NCBI GenBank assembly: GCA_031771865.1
Contig: JASISA010000041.1
Location: forward strand, 930,001 to 994,000
DNA: 64,000 nt
Source: Nothophaeocryptopus gaeumannii
Taxonomy: Eukaryota; Ascomycota; Dothideomycetes; Mycosphaerellales; Mycosphaerellaceae
Direction of reading: 5' to 3'
A model generated the notes under the pieces. The model was not told where the DNA came from. It saw only the letters and a program-made list of their open reading frames with translations, and searched no databases. A program made the translations under genes and the position numbers. Of the stretch, positions 37,687 to 49,900 are shown one piece after another; positions within the stretch are counted from its first letter, which is position 1, and each line of letters opens with the position of its first letter.

Positions 37687-39288
37687 TTTGCTGATTCAGA
37701 TATGAAATTGTGTCTTTCTTAGATATGTTTGGAGCGATGAATACCCTATGGTCAGTGTCTCGTCTTTTGAGCGCATGCTGTGTGTTTCATGTCAGGAAGG
37801 AGATGACATCACGCGATATGAGAAGTTGGCAGGAGATGAAAGACCATCGTCGCTGCATTGTCCTTACCTCTACCATATACTTTCTTGCTTTCGGCGCTGA
37901 CTGTTTCGGCCCTTAAATCGTGGCAAAATCCCAACCTCACAACTCAGATCTATCATTCTCTTGTGTAGATCTTGGCAGCCCTAGAGCTGCAGCGACCGCA
38001 GAGACTCAGTGCCCGCGAAGTTGGACGCGTAGAGAACGATGTGTCTGCTGGGTCCATGATCGAATCTGGTCGGAAGTCCAGCTTCATGTATCGCGAACGA
38101 GACGACTGAGGGGTAGTTGAAGTTGTGAGGGTAAGTATTGCATCTGTTAGGAGACCCAGGGACTTTTCATCCACGGCCATAGCGTCGTCAAGGGCGCTCG
38201 CTGTCTCAATTCGCCTCCGTTCGAGACGGCACCGCGGTAGGTATGAAAGAACGTCTTTGCCCGAGTTCAGACGAATTGTGCTTCTGCATCTTCGTGCCAA
38301 GCAGATGATTTGAAGACAAGTGGGCCCACGAGAATGGCTTTCTGCGGCTGCAGTCTTGAAAGGTATTTTTGACACGTCCTACTCAACGCGGCAAGCGCTG
38401 GTGCGTCTCGCTTCTTCTGATTCATGATAGTGAGCACAAGGCTGATGCACAAAAGGATCCAGCAACGTGGCTTCGCAGATGGTCCGAAGGCCAGGAGCGC
38501 CAAGACGATCCGAATCGCTAGTTCTATTTTCCTCAGCTGAAGGCGCGCCATGGAAGAGCTCTACCTCTACTCGGAGTATTGTGGCCCCAAAACTGAGCAC
38601 GCCAACTGCTCCCACGAAATGATGGCGCATGCAGTGGCGCATTCCGCCGCGCTCAGGTCGCGGCCCAGAGCAGTAGGAAGGAGGTCTCTTCATCAAAAGA
38701 CGACATGCTCGTCTACCCCCAGCTTCTCAATATAACTATTCTAACCTTATCCTCACCGTTCCTTACTTTGGCCGCGACCTCCACGACAGAGCTCCAAGCA
38801 AACCCGTATCGTTGCCACTAAAGTGAGCTTCTATCGCCTCGCAGGTACCCGTCGTTGGTGCACCGAACCAATGCGCGTGCCCTCCTGCAAGTTTCTGCGT
38901 TGAGCTCTTGTACTGGCACCCGGAGTAGCCTACCGAGGACTTGAGCGACGTTCGACACGACCTCCCACAAGGATTGCGATCTGGACGACCTGGGGCTGCA
39001 GCTCCGACAGCCACATCACTCCATCTGGATTGAGCTGACATTCTGTGCTACTGTTCATTGTCTACAGCCTTACTGGTTGCGCAAACGGGTTCCCTTCGAA
39101 CACTTTGGAGCCCGCTCTCCTTCTGTTTCATCTCGTTACACTGATGCCTCCCGAGCCCTCGAAACAGTTTTGAACCAGCTGCAGAGATCCGCGTCTCAGT
39201 CCGGATTCGATACGCGAGGTCGCATTGGAACGGCCGGCACATTAGCCTTTAGTAATTGGCGCGATCGCAACACGAGAACTAACAAACA
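37687..39288. other. Divergent intergenic region, no gene recognised
   Basis: It lies between the CAP gene (minus) and the four-TM protein (plus), so it should contain both promoters. Short frames such as 37953-38375 minus show no domain. Nothing else was seen. Confidence 0.4.
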
Positions 39289-42076
39289 ATGTCTTATTCT
39301 AATACACCGGAGCAGCAACAAGCTCTACTGGGCGATGCTTCTTCACCTACTCCAGCACCCAGCCCTGCGGTACACTTCTCCGCAAGACATAGACCGGGAT
39401 ACACCAGGGTGACATCGGTGTCGTTCAATGACAGCCCAAATACCAGAGACATCACGGATACCGCAGGAGAAGACGAGATTCGGCCGGCCACTCCGGCTGC
39501 CGGTCGTGGGCAGCATGGACTTGGAATAACTTCAGGAGACGGACCTCCATCGACGAATAACCGATCCGTCACACCCACAAACCGAGATACCGCTAGAATT
39601 CTCAAGAGCTCGACACCGGAAAATGCCGCGCCAATGTACTCTCCACCATCAACTGGCGCGCTTTCTGGAAGCACGCGCTTTGACGAGAACTTCGATACAT
39701 CGTATCAGCCTCACCACAAAGCATCTCGGGCATCTCTAGGGGCATCTTCGGTCACTCCATCGACATATGCCAAGTCGGAAGCTGGACTTCTGTCGGTCAA
39801 GTCGAGATACGATGACTTTCAGCCTGGCCATAATTGCGCGAGTCACAGCGGAGTAAAAAGAAGAAGGTTCGGTACCTGGGTTTCGATCACTATCTTGACA
39901 CTGGCCATCTTCTCTACGATCTTTTCGGCTGCCTTCCTTGTGATCGCTCTACGTGCTCCAAAATGGGGCAAGGCCATCCGCAATAGCGGTGGCAGGTTGA
40001 CGCCCTCTACCGCGGCCTTCCTGACCTCTATCTTCGCTAAGCTGATCGAATTGTCATTCGTGACAGTCGTTGTGGCTTTTGTCGGACAAGCTCTCGCTCG
40101 GCGAGCTTTCAAAGAGAAAGCTGCCCGGGGCGTGACTCTCGCCGAAATGTCAATGCGCACTTGGATCATGCAGCCCGGTACGATGCTTACTCAGTATGAG
40201 TCTGTTCGATACGCTGGCTTCACGCTCCTGGGACTTATCTCCTTACTCGCGGCCTTGCTCGCGGTCTTATACACTTCGGCTGCCACTGCGTTGGTACAGC
40301 CACAGCTCAAATACCCCGACTGGGAGAAGCACACCTTGCAGGGACTCGTCAAAACGCAGTTCGCAAACCCGAACTACATGGGCAGCCAATGCAAAACGCC
40401 GATCACTGAACAATTCGATCCGTATAACGACATTGACAAAGATGTCCGGCAGTCGTCCTGCTTGCAGATACAGCACGCGTCTCTATCATATCACAACTAC
40501 CAGACTTGGCTAGGCAGCTGGGCCGACGTAGCCAACAATGGAACGGGAAGCATCGATATTGCCAAGAGACCGACCGGATATGCGCTCCACACCGACAACA
40601 CGACTGTCGTAGCACCCTGGATTGATCAACAGAACATCACCATCGTCAACGGCCGAATTTGGGTCAACAATATCACAATGGCTATGCCTCACCCAGGTGT
40701 CATACAGGCCGCACAAGACCCGATCAACGAATTGCTCCAACCGGACGACATTGACGGTGGCACGACAAATATCAAGGCATCTGTACCCTCTCCAATCGTC
40801 AATGTGGTCTGCGCCACTCTCAACGAGACAGACCTCAAGCCGTTCGTCTACGAGCTATGGGATCCGCCAACTACGAATATCACTGGAAACACAACTCTAC
40901 TGCTCGGTTGGCCATATATTCCAGGATTTGGCTACAAAGATCCCTATCTCAATGGCACTGAGCTTGATGATATTTTCGGCTGGGGCGAAAAGTACGGTCC
41001 GATGCGATATCCGCCGATCTTTCCCAAACTTCCAAAGGACTACAACACGCTCATCAATGACACCACAGGAATCGCGGCTTGGGGCCGGACGACAATCTAC
41101 GTCTTGGCTAAGGGCGGCCCTCTCGACGTGAACAGCAACCCCCAGACCGTCGATGGAATTGGAATTGATTACGCCCTTTGTCAGTTGCAGGTGGGCCTGA
41201 CAGCATCCTGCTCGACTCAGTACAACGCCTCCGATAGTGGTGCTTCTATCGGAGCGCACTGCGATGACAAGGACGACAAGCTGCAGTACATCAAAAGCAA
41301 TCCCGGAGCCTGGTTCGGCAATGATACAATCAACCAAGATTGGCCTAACGTTGGCAGCGAATGGGCCAGGAGTTTGTCTCTGAGCGCTGGTATCACTGAC
41401 GGTGATACTTCGAATGCCCGCGTCCTCAGTAAGTTCATAATTACATCCGGAAACTTCACCGCAGGCCTGCCATCTCTGGCTGAGGCTCTCGCCGTACTTT
41501 CAGGCGAGACTTTAATCGGTTCAATGACCGATGCACCTTTCGTGGGCCAAAAGTGGAACTACACTCTCGCCACCGTCGAGCCGGGCGCGTATCAGACGTT
41601 CAATGCATCAATTAGGGCGCAGCAGTACACAAGTGGAGGCAACATGCCGTATGAGAAGGCTTTCTTCCTCGTCTTGGTGGCGGTCTTTGTCATGAACATC
41701 ATCGTCTTGGTGTACTTCCTGATACACAAAGACTGGTACACGGACTTTAGCGAACCGATGAACTTGGTAAGTATCCTCAGCACTCACAATTGGTGAACGC
41801 ATACTAATTCGACTGCAGTTCTCCCTCGCTGTCAACAGCCCTCCTAGCGAGAAGCTCGCTGGCACTTGCGGCGGTGGTCCTACTGGCGAACAGTACCGGA
41901 TCACTTGGAAGCTTGGAAATGATGGAGAGCATTACTATGTCTCGAGCCAGGAGCCAACTCTTTCAACCGTGGACGTGGGAGGACATCGATTGAGTAGGCG
42001 AAGGTTCACTCAATCGTTTGAGATGTTGGGAACTCCGGTCCACACGCTGAAAGATAGATTCAGCCGGGCTATGTGA
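39289..42076 (+). CDS. Fungal four-TM surface glycoprotein of unknown function
   Basis: Exon 1 is 39289-41766 and exon 2 is 41819-42076, with a 52-bp intron (GTAAGT...TGCAG, TACTAAT branch), giving 911 residues. The cytosolic N-terminus (about 195 residues) is Ser/Thr/Pro-rich and disordered. Three helices follow close together: ITILTLAIFSTIFSAAFLVIAL, a second around IELSFVTVVVAFVGQAL, and YAGFTLLGLISLLAALLAVLY. A large region of about 450 residues with many NxS/T sites and paired Cys is then predicted outside, and a last helix is FFLVLVAVFVMNIIVLVYFLI. The junction restores DFSEPMNLFSLAVNSPPSEKLAGTCGGGPTG, a conserved-looking short tail. I recognise the type as a widespread Pezizomycotina membrane protein family without a known role and do not assign a function. 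It could be a cell-surface sensor, but nothing here shows that. Confidence 0.82.
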
Positions 42077-42583
42077 TATACGTACACTGAAACGAATGCT
42101 CATGACATGAATCATCCGTTCTCCGATCTGTTTCTGCCCTCAGCTTCTGGCATGTGAGTGCAAGGGCGGCTGATAAAGCTCATTGCCGGTCCCTTCTCGG
42201 CAATATAAAGTTTTCTTAAACATGCCGAATGCGATCCTACTTGTAGAGAGTTGTGTCTGAAGTCGGAGAGCCTAGGTAACTCTGCACTCTCGAGGTCGAA
42301 TAGCTACTACGCTAAGGAAGGCAAAGTCATGCTGTGGAAGGCGAATCGAAGCTGATGAGAAGCGGCGACGAAAGCTGTCGAGGTCCCTCGGTGTTCGTGA
42401 GTGAGCGATGCGCCTGTGAAAGACTTGGGCCTCAGGCTCCTGTCGAATAAGTGGGGCTCGAGCCTGAGGTGCGGGTACCTTCTGGAAGCTGCGACAGAAA
42501 GTTGAGGATGAAATAAACAACATCCCGAGCAACGACCTTTATAAGCAACATCACTCAAAATAGTCGAACGAGAAGACACCAAA
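42077..42583. promoter_or_regulatory. Promoter and leader of CDC37
   Basis: No gene is present. It holds a perfect inverted repeat (42430-42469) and a heat-shock-element-like half pair, TTCTGGAA (42480-42487). Both are listed or discussed separately. Confidence 0.45.
42430..42469. repeat. Perfect 10-bp inverted repeat, potential stem-loop
   Basis: The arms CCTCAGGCTC (42430-42439) and GAGCCTGAGG (42460-42469) are exact reverse complements separated by 20 nt. This lies 115 bp before the CDC37 ATG. It could fold as a hairpin in the leader RNA or be a paired binding site; neither is shown. Confidence 0.6.
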
Positions 42584-44185
42584 ATGCCAGTCGATTACAG
42601 CAAATGGGACGCTCTCGAGCTCTCAGACGACAGCGACATCGAAGTCCACCCAAACGTCGACAAGCGATCCTTCATCCGAGCCAAACAGAACCAGATCCAC
42701 CAGGAACGAGTTAACCGCAAGCACCGCATTACGACACTGAAGTACGAGCGAGTCATAAATGATGGTCTTCTGGCAAGAATAGACGCTCTGCTGAAGGCCT
42801 TGGAGAACCACAAAGCTGAGATTGCAGACAAGAAAGATGCGGAAGGCATTGACGAGGTGGTATTCGACTGCCTGACAGATGTCGCTGGCGATCTGAGCTT
42901 AGGAGCGGACCAGCCGCCTGCGCCTCCGGCCGGCGTGCACCAGAATCAGGAGCAGCCGGCCTACACCAAGATGATGGGCGCGCTGGTGGACCAGGTCAAG
43001 TCGGAGGTGGAGAAGACGGATGCTGAGGGGCCGGCGAGATATACGGCCTACATCAGAGAGGTGGAGAACCACAATAGCAAGGTCACGGGCTTGCAGAAAG
43101 ACTTGAATGCCGAGCTTGTCAGACTGGAGAAAGAAGAAGCAGGAAAGATCACGAGCGAGTCGATACACACTGGGTTCAACAGCTCCTATGTCGCCAAGCC
43201 GCAGGCAGTCGCTGCGACGGAGACGAAAGGCCCTGCGAAGAAGGCGGGCAAGAAGCCAGGACCTGAGTTGTTGAACACGGGAAGCGTAGAGCAGATCGGA
43301 GGACCAGCAGCGACAGGCTCAGAAGCGGACATCGAAGACGATGCACTCGACCCAGCGCTTGGTGAGGATGACGACGATATCGACGAAGCGGCAACAATCG
43401 CGAAGAAGTTCGGCAGCATTGCGTTCGGTGACTACAAAGCCAGTCTACAATTCATCGGAAGCAACCCCGAAATCCTCTCCGAAAAGCACACAGACGGCCT
43501 TCTAGTCGAAGCCTTCAACGCACAGAGCAAAGCTAAGAACAAGAAACAAGAAGACTACGTACGGCAATGCGTCCACCAAGCTCTCCTTCTCCAATACTGC
43601 CGTCAACTAGGCAAAGACGGCGTAGGCCTATTCTTCCAACGCGTGCAAACACCCAACCACTCTGCCCGCAAACTCTTCCTCGACGACGTAAATTCTACCT
43701 ACGACCGTATCCGAACACGCACAGCCGAACTCGCGCGAGAAGCAGCAGCAGAAGGAAGCGGGGATAAAGAGCAAATTCAGCTGCATGCCGTCGATCCCAA
43801 CACAACAATCAACATCGTCACACCACCTCCTCTCGCAGAATGTCAGGATGAAGATGAGAAAATGAGTCGGTCGATATTCGAGAGCTTCCCTCCAGGACTA
43901 CAACGGGCTCTGGAGAGCGGTAGTCTGGACAAGGTCAATGAGGTGCTAGGGACGATGAGTGTAGATGAGGCTGAGCAGATTGTGGAGCAATTGGGGAACG
44001 GAGGCATGTTGAGTTTGGAGCAGGGGGTTATTGATGCTACGACGGATGAGGGGAGGTTGCAGATGGAGGAGATTGAGAGGACGCATAAGATGCCCGGGGA
44101 GCAGCCAGAGGGGCAGCAGGGGCAGCAGGGGCAGCAGGGGCAGCAGCAGGGTAGGATCGTGGAGGAGATTGAGGGGATGGATTGA
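42584..44185 (+). CDS. CDC37: Hsp90 co-chaperone Cdc37
   Basis: This single-exon gene encodes 533 residues. The N-terminus MPVDYSKWDALELSDDSDIEVHPNVD is the signature of Cdc37, containing the conserved CK2 site (Ser in SDDSD), followed by KRSFIRAKQNQIHQERVNRK. The N-terminal client-kinase-binding coiled coil, an acidic middle linker (EADIEDDALDPALGEDDDDIDEAA) and the Hsp90-binding domain (IAFGDYKASLQFIGSNPEILSEKHTDGLL) appear in order. Near the C-terminus SIFESFPPGLQRALESGSLDKVNEVL leads to a Gly-Gln repeat (GQQGQQGQQ). Cdc37 loads protein kinases onto Hsp90 in the cytosol. It is convergent with the purple acid phosphatase, 152 bp apart. Confidence 0.96.
   Translation: MPVDYSKWDALELSDDSDIEVHPNVDKRSFIRAKQNQIHQERVNRKHRITTLKYERVINDGLLARIDALLKALENHKAEIADKKDAEGIDEVVFDCLTDVAGDLSLGADQPPAPPAGVHQNQEQPAYTKMMGALVDQVKSEVEKTDAEGPARYTAYIREVENHNSKVTGLQKDLNAELVRLEKEEAGKITSESIHTGFNSSYVAKPQAVAATETKGPAKKAGKKPGPELLNTGSVEQIGGPAATGSEADIEDDALDPALGEDDDDIDEAATIAKKFGSIAFGDYKASLQFIGSNPEILSEKHTDGLLVEAFNAQSKAKNKKQEDYVRQCVHQALLLQYCRQLGKDGVGLFFQRVQTPNHSARKLFLDDVNSTYDRIRTRTAELAREAAAEGSGDKEQIQLHAVDPNTTINIVTPPPLAECQDEDEKMSRSIFESFPPGLQRALESGSLDKVNEVLGTMSVDEAEQIVEQLGNGGMLSLEQGVIDATTDEGRLQMEEIERTHKMPGEQPEGQQGQQGQQGQQQGRIVEEIEGMD
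44110..44150 (+). repeat. GGGGCAGCA minisatellite inside CDC37
   Basis: The 9-bp unit GGGGCAGCA is repeated about four times plus a partial copy and encodes the Gly-Gln-Gln repeats near the Cdc37 C-terminus. The unit is a multiple of three, so length changes would keep the frame. Confidence 0.8.
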
Positions 44186-44337
44186 TGCAAACAAGCTTAT
44201 CCATGAGAGTCGGAGTGTGACTTGCTGGCGGCATCAAGGAGACATGAAAAGCAAGCGATATTATATCATGATAGCGACAGATTCATCAACTTCATATTCT
44301 ACATGTACGCATCAGATGTATGTCTCTCATCTATCAT

Positions 44338-46256
44338 CTAAGATCCAAAAGAGCTCGGCGTCTTCGCCCCATTCCCCTTCTTGATAAGCGTCAGCTCATC
44401 CCCAACACCCGATCCATCACCTTTGATGAATTGCCAGCTCAAACTATGCTTATCATGGAAAGTGATCTTGCTGAATCCATAGTCTGCCATATTGAGGACA
44501 GCCGTAATGTTCAATTTCGGTGCACCGTCCAGGGTAGAATGAGATTCGATATTGCCGGCCATGCCGTTGGTAATGTGCGTCAGACTGACACCGGGGTTGG
44601 TTTGGTACGTCTTGTTATTGACGACAGATCCCGAATCTATGGTTCCGTTTTGAGTGAGTGGGTACATGCGCTCATACCAGTGAATGTGACCTGCCAGGTA
44701 CATATCTACACCGTTCTGAACGAGCAGGGATTGGAAGGCATTGCGCAGGTTCTTCTGGTATGAGGAGACCTGCGAGGAGTACATCGGTCGATGGGACATG
44801 GCAATCACCCAAGGCGTCTTCGTTCGGTCGATGGATTCGAGGTCTTTCTTGAGCCATTGGTATTGAGCGTACGCTTCATTGGACTTCCAGTCATTGTTCT
44901 TGATTTCTCCGAAAGGCCCGGAATCGGTGGAGAACGTCTTATTCTCAGCTGGCTTTCCAGAAGCGTCGTCGCGGATGAATGGCCATTCGGGAGAGTATGG
45001 GAAATCTGTCTCGCCATCGATGGAGACGAAGTGTGCCATGCCGTAGTCGAAGGAGTACCAGAAGTTGCCGACACCCCCGGATTCGGAGCCCGGCATGCGG
45101 AAGCGGTGTTGGTAGGTCGTGAAGTTTCGTTGGGAAGGTGGGCAGCTGTAGTAGGTCAAGTCGTCTTTGGAAGCTGTAGAGTTGGTCGTGTTGTTGTTCA
45201 AGTAAGCCGTGAGGATGTTGCCAGGACCATCGAATTCGGCGCAGGCGGCCTCGTGATTTCCTGGAAGAACCATGTAGGGGACTTTCATGGAGACTTCGTT
45301 TTGCCATTGTTGCCACAAGTCCCAGTTGCTTTCGTAGATCACGTTCATGTCGCCACCTTGAGGACCACCTTGGTTGGGAATCTCACCCTTAGGCAGAGGT
45401 GCAGCATACTCTGAAGGGAAAGGAGCTGGTGGAGTGTTTGGCAGCTCGGTTGAAGTTCCGTTGTAGCAGAGTGGCCATGAGTCCTCACAAGGCAGGATGC
45501 CAGAGTACCAGTCATCGGCGTAGGAGATATCACCACCGTGCCACGCGAAGGCAATGCCATCGTTGGCGGCATTCATCAACTGCTTGTGCGTTCCATGAGC
45601 ATTGGTGTAGCCCATGTCGTTCAGCACTGCAATGGAGAAAGGCTTGCTGTCTCCTGCAGCGCGAGCAGTCGTGAAAGTGAGCACCTGGGAGGCTGTGGTG
45701 CCATTTGCGGCCGGGATCTGGTAGAAGTACTGAGTCGCCGGCTTCAATCCAGTAAGCTGGACGTTGTGGAAGTACTGGCTGCAAAGTGTAACATCGACCA
45801 AGGAGCAAGGTGGAGTTCGATCGTAGCTGATGGCTGTCAGTACCGGATGCTCCAATGCGATAGGCAATGAACATACGTATCAGTCTCGCCAGTAGCAACC
45901 TGGCGAAGGTCAGAAGCTTTCGTGCCCCATCTTACAGTGGGCTTCGTGCCAAGGCCAAATGGTGTTTGATAATGAATGTTGACTCCGTTGGTTCCAGCGT
46001 ATGCCAAAGAGATGACATTGACATTGTTCGTTGGGCTCTTTGACTTGGGGGCAACAGCCGGTGGCTCAACGAGACGTGGGAATCCTTTTCCGTTGCCCTT
46101 GACAGTCTGGTCAACCCAGTCACCGATTGGGATCTTGGGTCCAGTGTATGGGAAACGAGTGTCGACATCTCTGGCGTCCAGCTCAACCACTGGTGCCGCG
46201 ACTGATGCGCTGCTCAACAGCGCTCCAGCGAATGCGGCTGCTGTCGTGGCCTTCAT
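44338..46256 (-). CDS. Secreted purple acid phosphatase (metallophosphoesterase)
   Basis: Two exons (46256-45877, 45826-44338) joined over a 50-bp intron give 622 residues. The start MKATTAAAFAGALLSSASVAAP is a signal peptide. A fibronectin-like N-terminal domain (HYQTPFGLGTKPTVRWGT, QYFYQIP) leads into the catalytic domain, where the metal ligands are visible: VLNDMGY (variant of GDxG), GGDISYADDWY, LPGNHEAAC, MSHRPMYSS and LAGHIHWYERMYP. These five blocks define Fe/Zn-type purple acid phosphatases, which in fungi (for example the Aspergillus acid phosphatase) act outside the cell or in the wall to release phosphate. Several NxS/T sites are present. Two CACGTG hexamers occur at 276 and 357 bp upstream of the ATG. 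The stop is TAG at 44338-44340, 152 bp from CDC37. Confidence 0.93.
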
Positions 46257-46531
46257 ATTGCCGCTCTATTCGATAGCTCCGTGCAGCAAATGTGGTCGTA
46301 AAGCAAGTGGTTGGCTAGCCCACTCCTTCGACGTCGGACGGCCAAGGCCATTTTGTAGCAACGCGACATCCGCGTCCTCGCCCGTCTGCTCCACGCAACA
46401 CGGCGTACTATCCTATTCAGTTCCATCCCACCTTCCGCATCTTCAACATGCAGCCGGAAGATGAGCGAAAATCTGCAGGTCCTCCAATGGGATGTGCAGC
46501 AATACCCAGCGAGCCAAGTCCCTCATGGCCG

Positions 46532-46537
46532 CACGTG
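46532..46537. promoter_or_regulatory. CACGTG E-box upstream of purple acid phosphatase
   Basis: GCACGTGT, 276 bp before the ATG at 46256. It is one of two sites in this promoter and fits a Pho4/NUC-1 site. Confidence 0.5.
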
Positions 46538-46612
46538 TAGAAGCCTTTGCGGAATGCGGCATTGTCTCTTCATCCTTTGGTGAGGATGGCCAACGAAGAG
46601 AGAAGAAGGCAG

Positions 46613-46618
46613 CACGTG
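46613..46618. promoter_or_regulatory. Second CACGTG E-box upstream of purple acid phosphatase
   Basis: GCACGTGT again, 357 bp before the ATG and 81 bp from the first copy, with the same flanking bases on both sides. Confidence 0.5.
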
Positions 46619-46989
46619 TGAAGGTCGACCTTCCTGTTCCACTTTAGCCAAGCTTTCTGGCGTGGTTGCTTAGCGGGCTTGAATATGCAGGGTCTTGAGG
46701 CTCTTCTTCCCGTTGATTGAATTCTGCAAGGGCCTGGCCAGTCAGATGCGAAGAAGAGGTCAGAGGCTGACGCACTCGCCTTAGAGGCGTTCTGCTTTGC
46801 AAGGCACTCTCCGGAGTGGCTCGAATGGGCAAGCCAGAAAGACTTGCCACCGGATGGCATGGCGAGAATTGGACATGAAAAACCACCCAGAGTCGAAATG
46901 TAAGCTTGTACATTCATATCTGTAGTCGTGGCATGAACTGTCCTTCATTGAGCTACCTGTATTAGCACAATGCAACACATTCCCCTTCT

Positions 46990-49900
46990 TTATGCCTGAT
47001 CCAACGACTGCGCCAGACACATGGCATAGTACCGCCCTCGAAGAGCCTGCAACTCCTCATGTGTTCCCATTTCAGCGATGTTGCCGTTCGCAACAACAAA
47101 GATCGTACTCGCGTGTCTGATCGTACTAAGACGATGAGCAACCGCAACAGTCGTTCGTGTGGAAGCAGCTTCGTCAAGTGCTTGCTGAACGATACGCTCA
47201 CTCTGCGTGTCCAACGCCGAAGTAGCCTCGTCCAGCAGCAGTAATCGGGGTTTCCGGATAAGCGCTCGAGCGACAGCGATTCTTTGCCTCTGACCTCCGG
47301 AAAACTGCGTACCCTTCGATCCGCAAGGTGTGTGCACGCCTTCCGGAAGAGACGACACGAAATCCAGGCCATTGCTTTGCCGCAGAGCCTCTCGAACTTC
47401 TTCGTCTGAAGGCTCGTGCTGTAGGCCAAGCGCAATGTTGTCTCGTACTGAACCCTGGTAGAGCGGAGGCTCCTGCTGTACCAGCGACATGTAGTTGCGG
47501 TACAGCATTGGAGAGAAGTTGGCGATGTCTTCGCCGTTGAGAGTGATTCGCCCTGACGTAGGATCGTAGAAGCGTTCCAAAAGCGCGACAAGCGTGCTCT
47601 TTCCGCAGCCTGAGGGGCCGACGAAAGCGACGTACTGCCCAGGCTCGATCTTCAAGCTGATACCTCGCAGAACTTTTGAGGCGTGACGTTGCATATATCG
47701 GAACTCGATATTCTCCATCTCGATCGCTCCTTCCCCAGATGGACCTTTGCCGTCTGTTTCTGGCGTCTCGCCAATCTTCGGTTTGACCGTGCGTAGCCAG
47801 AGGATGTAGTTCGCAGCTCCCTTCGCCTTAGTGATGGAGGTGCTATAGCCGAAGAACTGGCCTGCAGCCTGACCACCAAAGACCACGGCAATGAAAGCGA
47901 CGAAGAATTGCATGGTCGTGTATTCGCCGCTTGCGATCAGTCGAGATCCGTACCAGAATCCTAGAGCCAGTATGAGGTAGTCCATGGATTGTGAGAGAGC
48001 GTACGGGATCATTGCGATCAAAAAGTACCGTGTTGCTGATTTAACGATCTTGCCCATGTCGGCAACGTACTCTTTCATGATCTCGGTCTCCAGCGTCAAC
48101 GAAGACACCGTGCGAATAGAAGTGACTGCCTCGGTGGCTAGTCCTGCGCTGTTTGCGAACCGTTCGCTCGAGTCCTCTTCAAACTTCTGGTCGAGCCGGA
48201 TGCGAGTGTAGCCAGATCCAAGAAGAAGAGGTAGACCGCCCAAGACCACAACGAGGCCGAGCTTCCAGGCAAACGCTATGGCGAGAGTACTCGATGCGAG
48301 AACGTTTACGATGACGATGACCAGCAGCATCACATTTGCAGAGATCATCTCCTGCAGTGCAGTCGGCACAGATGAGAGCTTCGAGGCTAGAGAGCCAGAC
48401 GAATTTTCAGGCCGGTCGAAGAAGTCTTGATCGAAGTTGATGATGCGCTCCACCATTTCTCTTCGGTACCTATGCGTCACATCTTGTCCGATCGTGTTGC
48501 AAGTCCAGCCAATGCCAAAATATCCAACAAGATTCGCCAAGGCCAGCACAAAGAACATGAGCGCGTACAAGTCTGCTTGCTTCTGGCCCTCGTCGACGGG
48601 CAGAATGAAGACGTTGATGAGTTCCGAGAATAGAATCGCCTGCGCAGGGTACGTTCCGCCGCCAATCAATGCTCCGAACAGGGAGATGATGTAGCACCAG
48701 TAAAGATGAGGATTCTCCCTGAACATGATGTAGATGCACTTGATCAGGGAGTACCCGAGTGAACCAGATGTCAGGTGTTTGATTTCGGATGTGGCGGTCG
48801 TCGAAGCGGCTTGTGTGCGTGTTCGTTGTAAAGCCATGGTCTGCTCCAGGGTCTTCTCATCCTCGTCCTCATCCTCTCCGGCAAATTCGGGCTCGCCTGC
48901 TTTCGCGCCAAGATCTTGTGCTCTGACCATTGCAGCATAGTGACCATCGCGGTCGATAAGCTGTTTGTGACTTCCTTGCTCAACCACAATGCCCTGCTGC
49001 ATGACTACGATGTTGTCTGCGGCTTTCACAGTGGCAAGCTTGTGCGCAATGATCAACGTCGTCTTGTCAACTGATACCTTGTTAAGCGCCGCCTGTACTA
49101 TCTTCTCGGCAGTTGGGTCCAAAGCACTCGTAGCTTCATCAAGCAACAAAATTCGCGGGTCGGAGATGATACTTCGAGCAATAGCCACTCGTTGTCTCTG
49201 GCCTCCACTTAGCATTGAAGCTCGCTCTCCGACTTGGGTGTCGTATCCTTCTGGGAGATCCGTAATGAAGTCGTGAGCATTAGACTTCTTACATGCCTCT
49301 TGCACCAGTTCGAGCTGTTTGTCAACCGGAAGGTCGCGCTGAGTTCCAATCAGACCTTTCGCGACATTCTCAAATACGGTACCTCGGAACAAGACTGGCT
49401 CTTGCTGAACGAGCCTGATGTTACTTCGTAGCCATTTGGTGTTGTACTCGGAAAGCTGTATGCCATCGAGCAGTATCTGACCAGAGCCTGTTTCATACCA
49501 CCGCTCCAAGAGACCGACCAATGTGGATTTGCCGCAGCCACTAGGTCCCACCAGCGCTGTCGTCTTTCCGGCGGGAATCGAAAGTGTGAGGTCGGTCAAG
49601 ACAGGAGCTGTAGGTCGCTGCGGATACGTAAAGGTAACATTCCGGACCTCAATCTGGCCGTCACAGGAGGAAGGTTTTTTGCCTTCTTCTGAAAGCGGGT
49701 CGAGGAGCGACTCTTTGTCAATGGTTGTAAAAAGCTCAGATGCTGCCGATGATGCATTTGCGATGGCTTGCTGCTGAGGCGCAATGACAGATACTGCTGT
49801 CGTGCCGATGAGAACCGAAAGGACAACGGTGAAGACAGTGCCAACGCTTTCGATCTCGCCCCATCTGTACATTCGATAGCCTTGCCAAAATGACAAAGCA

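Larger units (their letters stand above)
46257..46989. other. Promoter of purple acid phosphatase and 3' flank of ABC transporter
   Basis: No gene is recognised. Short minus frames (46570-46917, 46644-46913) have no domain. The two E-boxes noted separately are the only features of interest. Confidence 0.45.
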
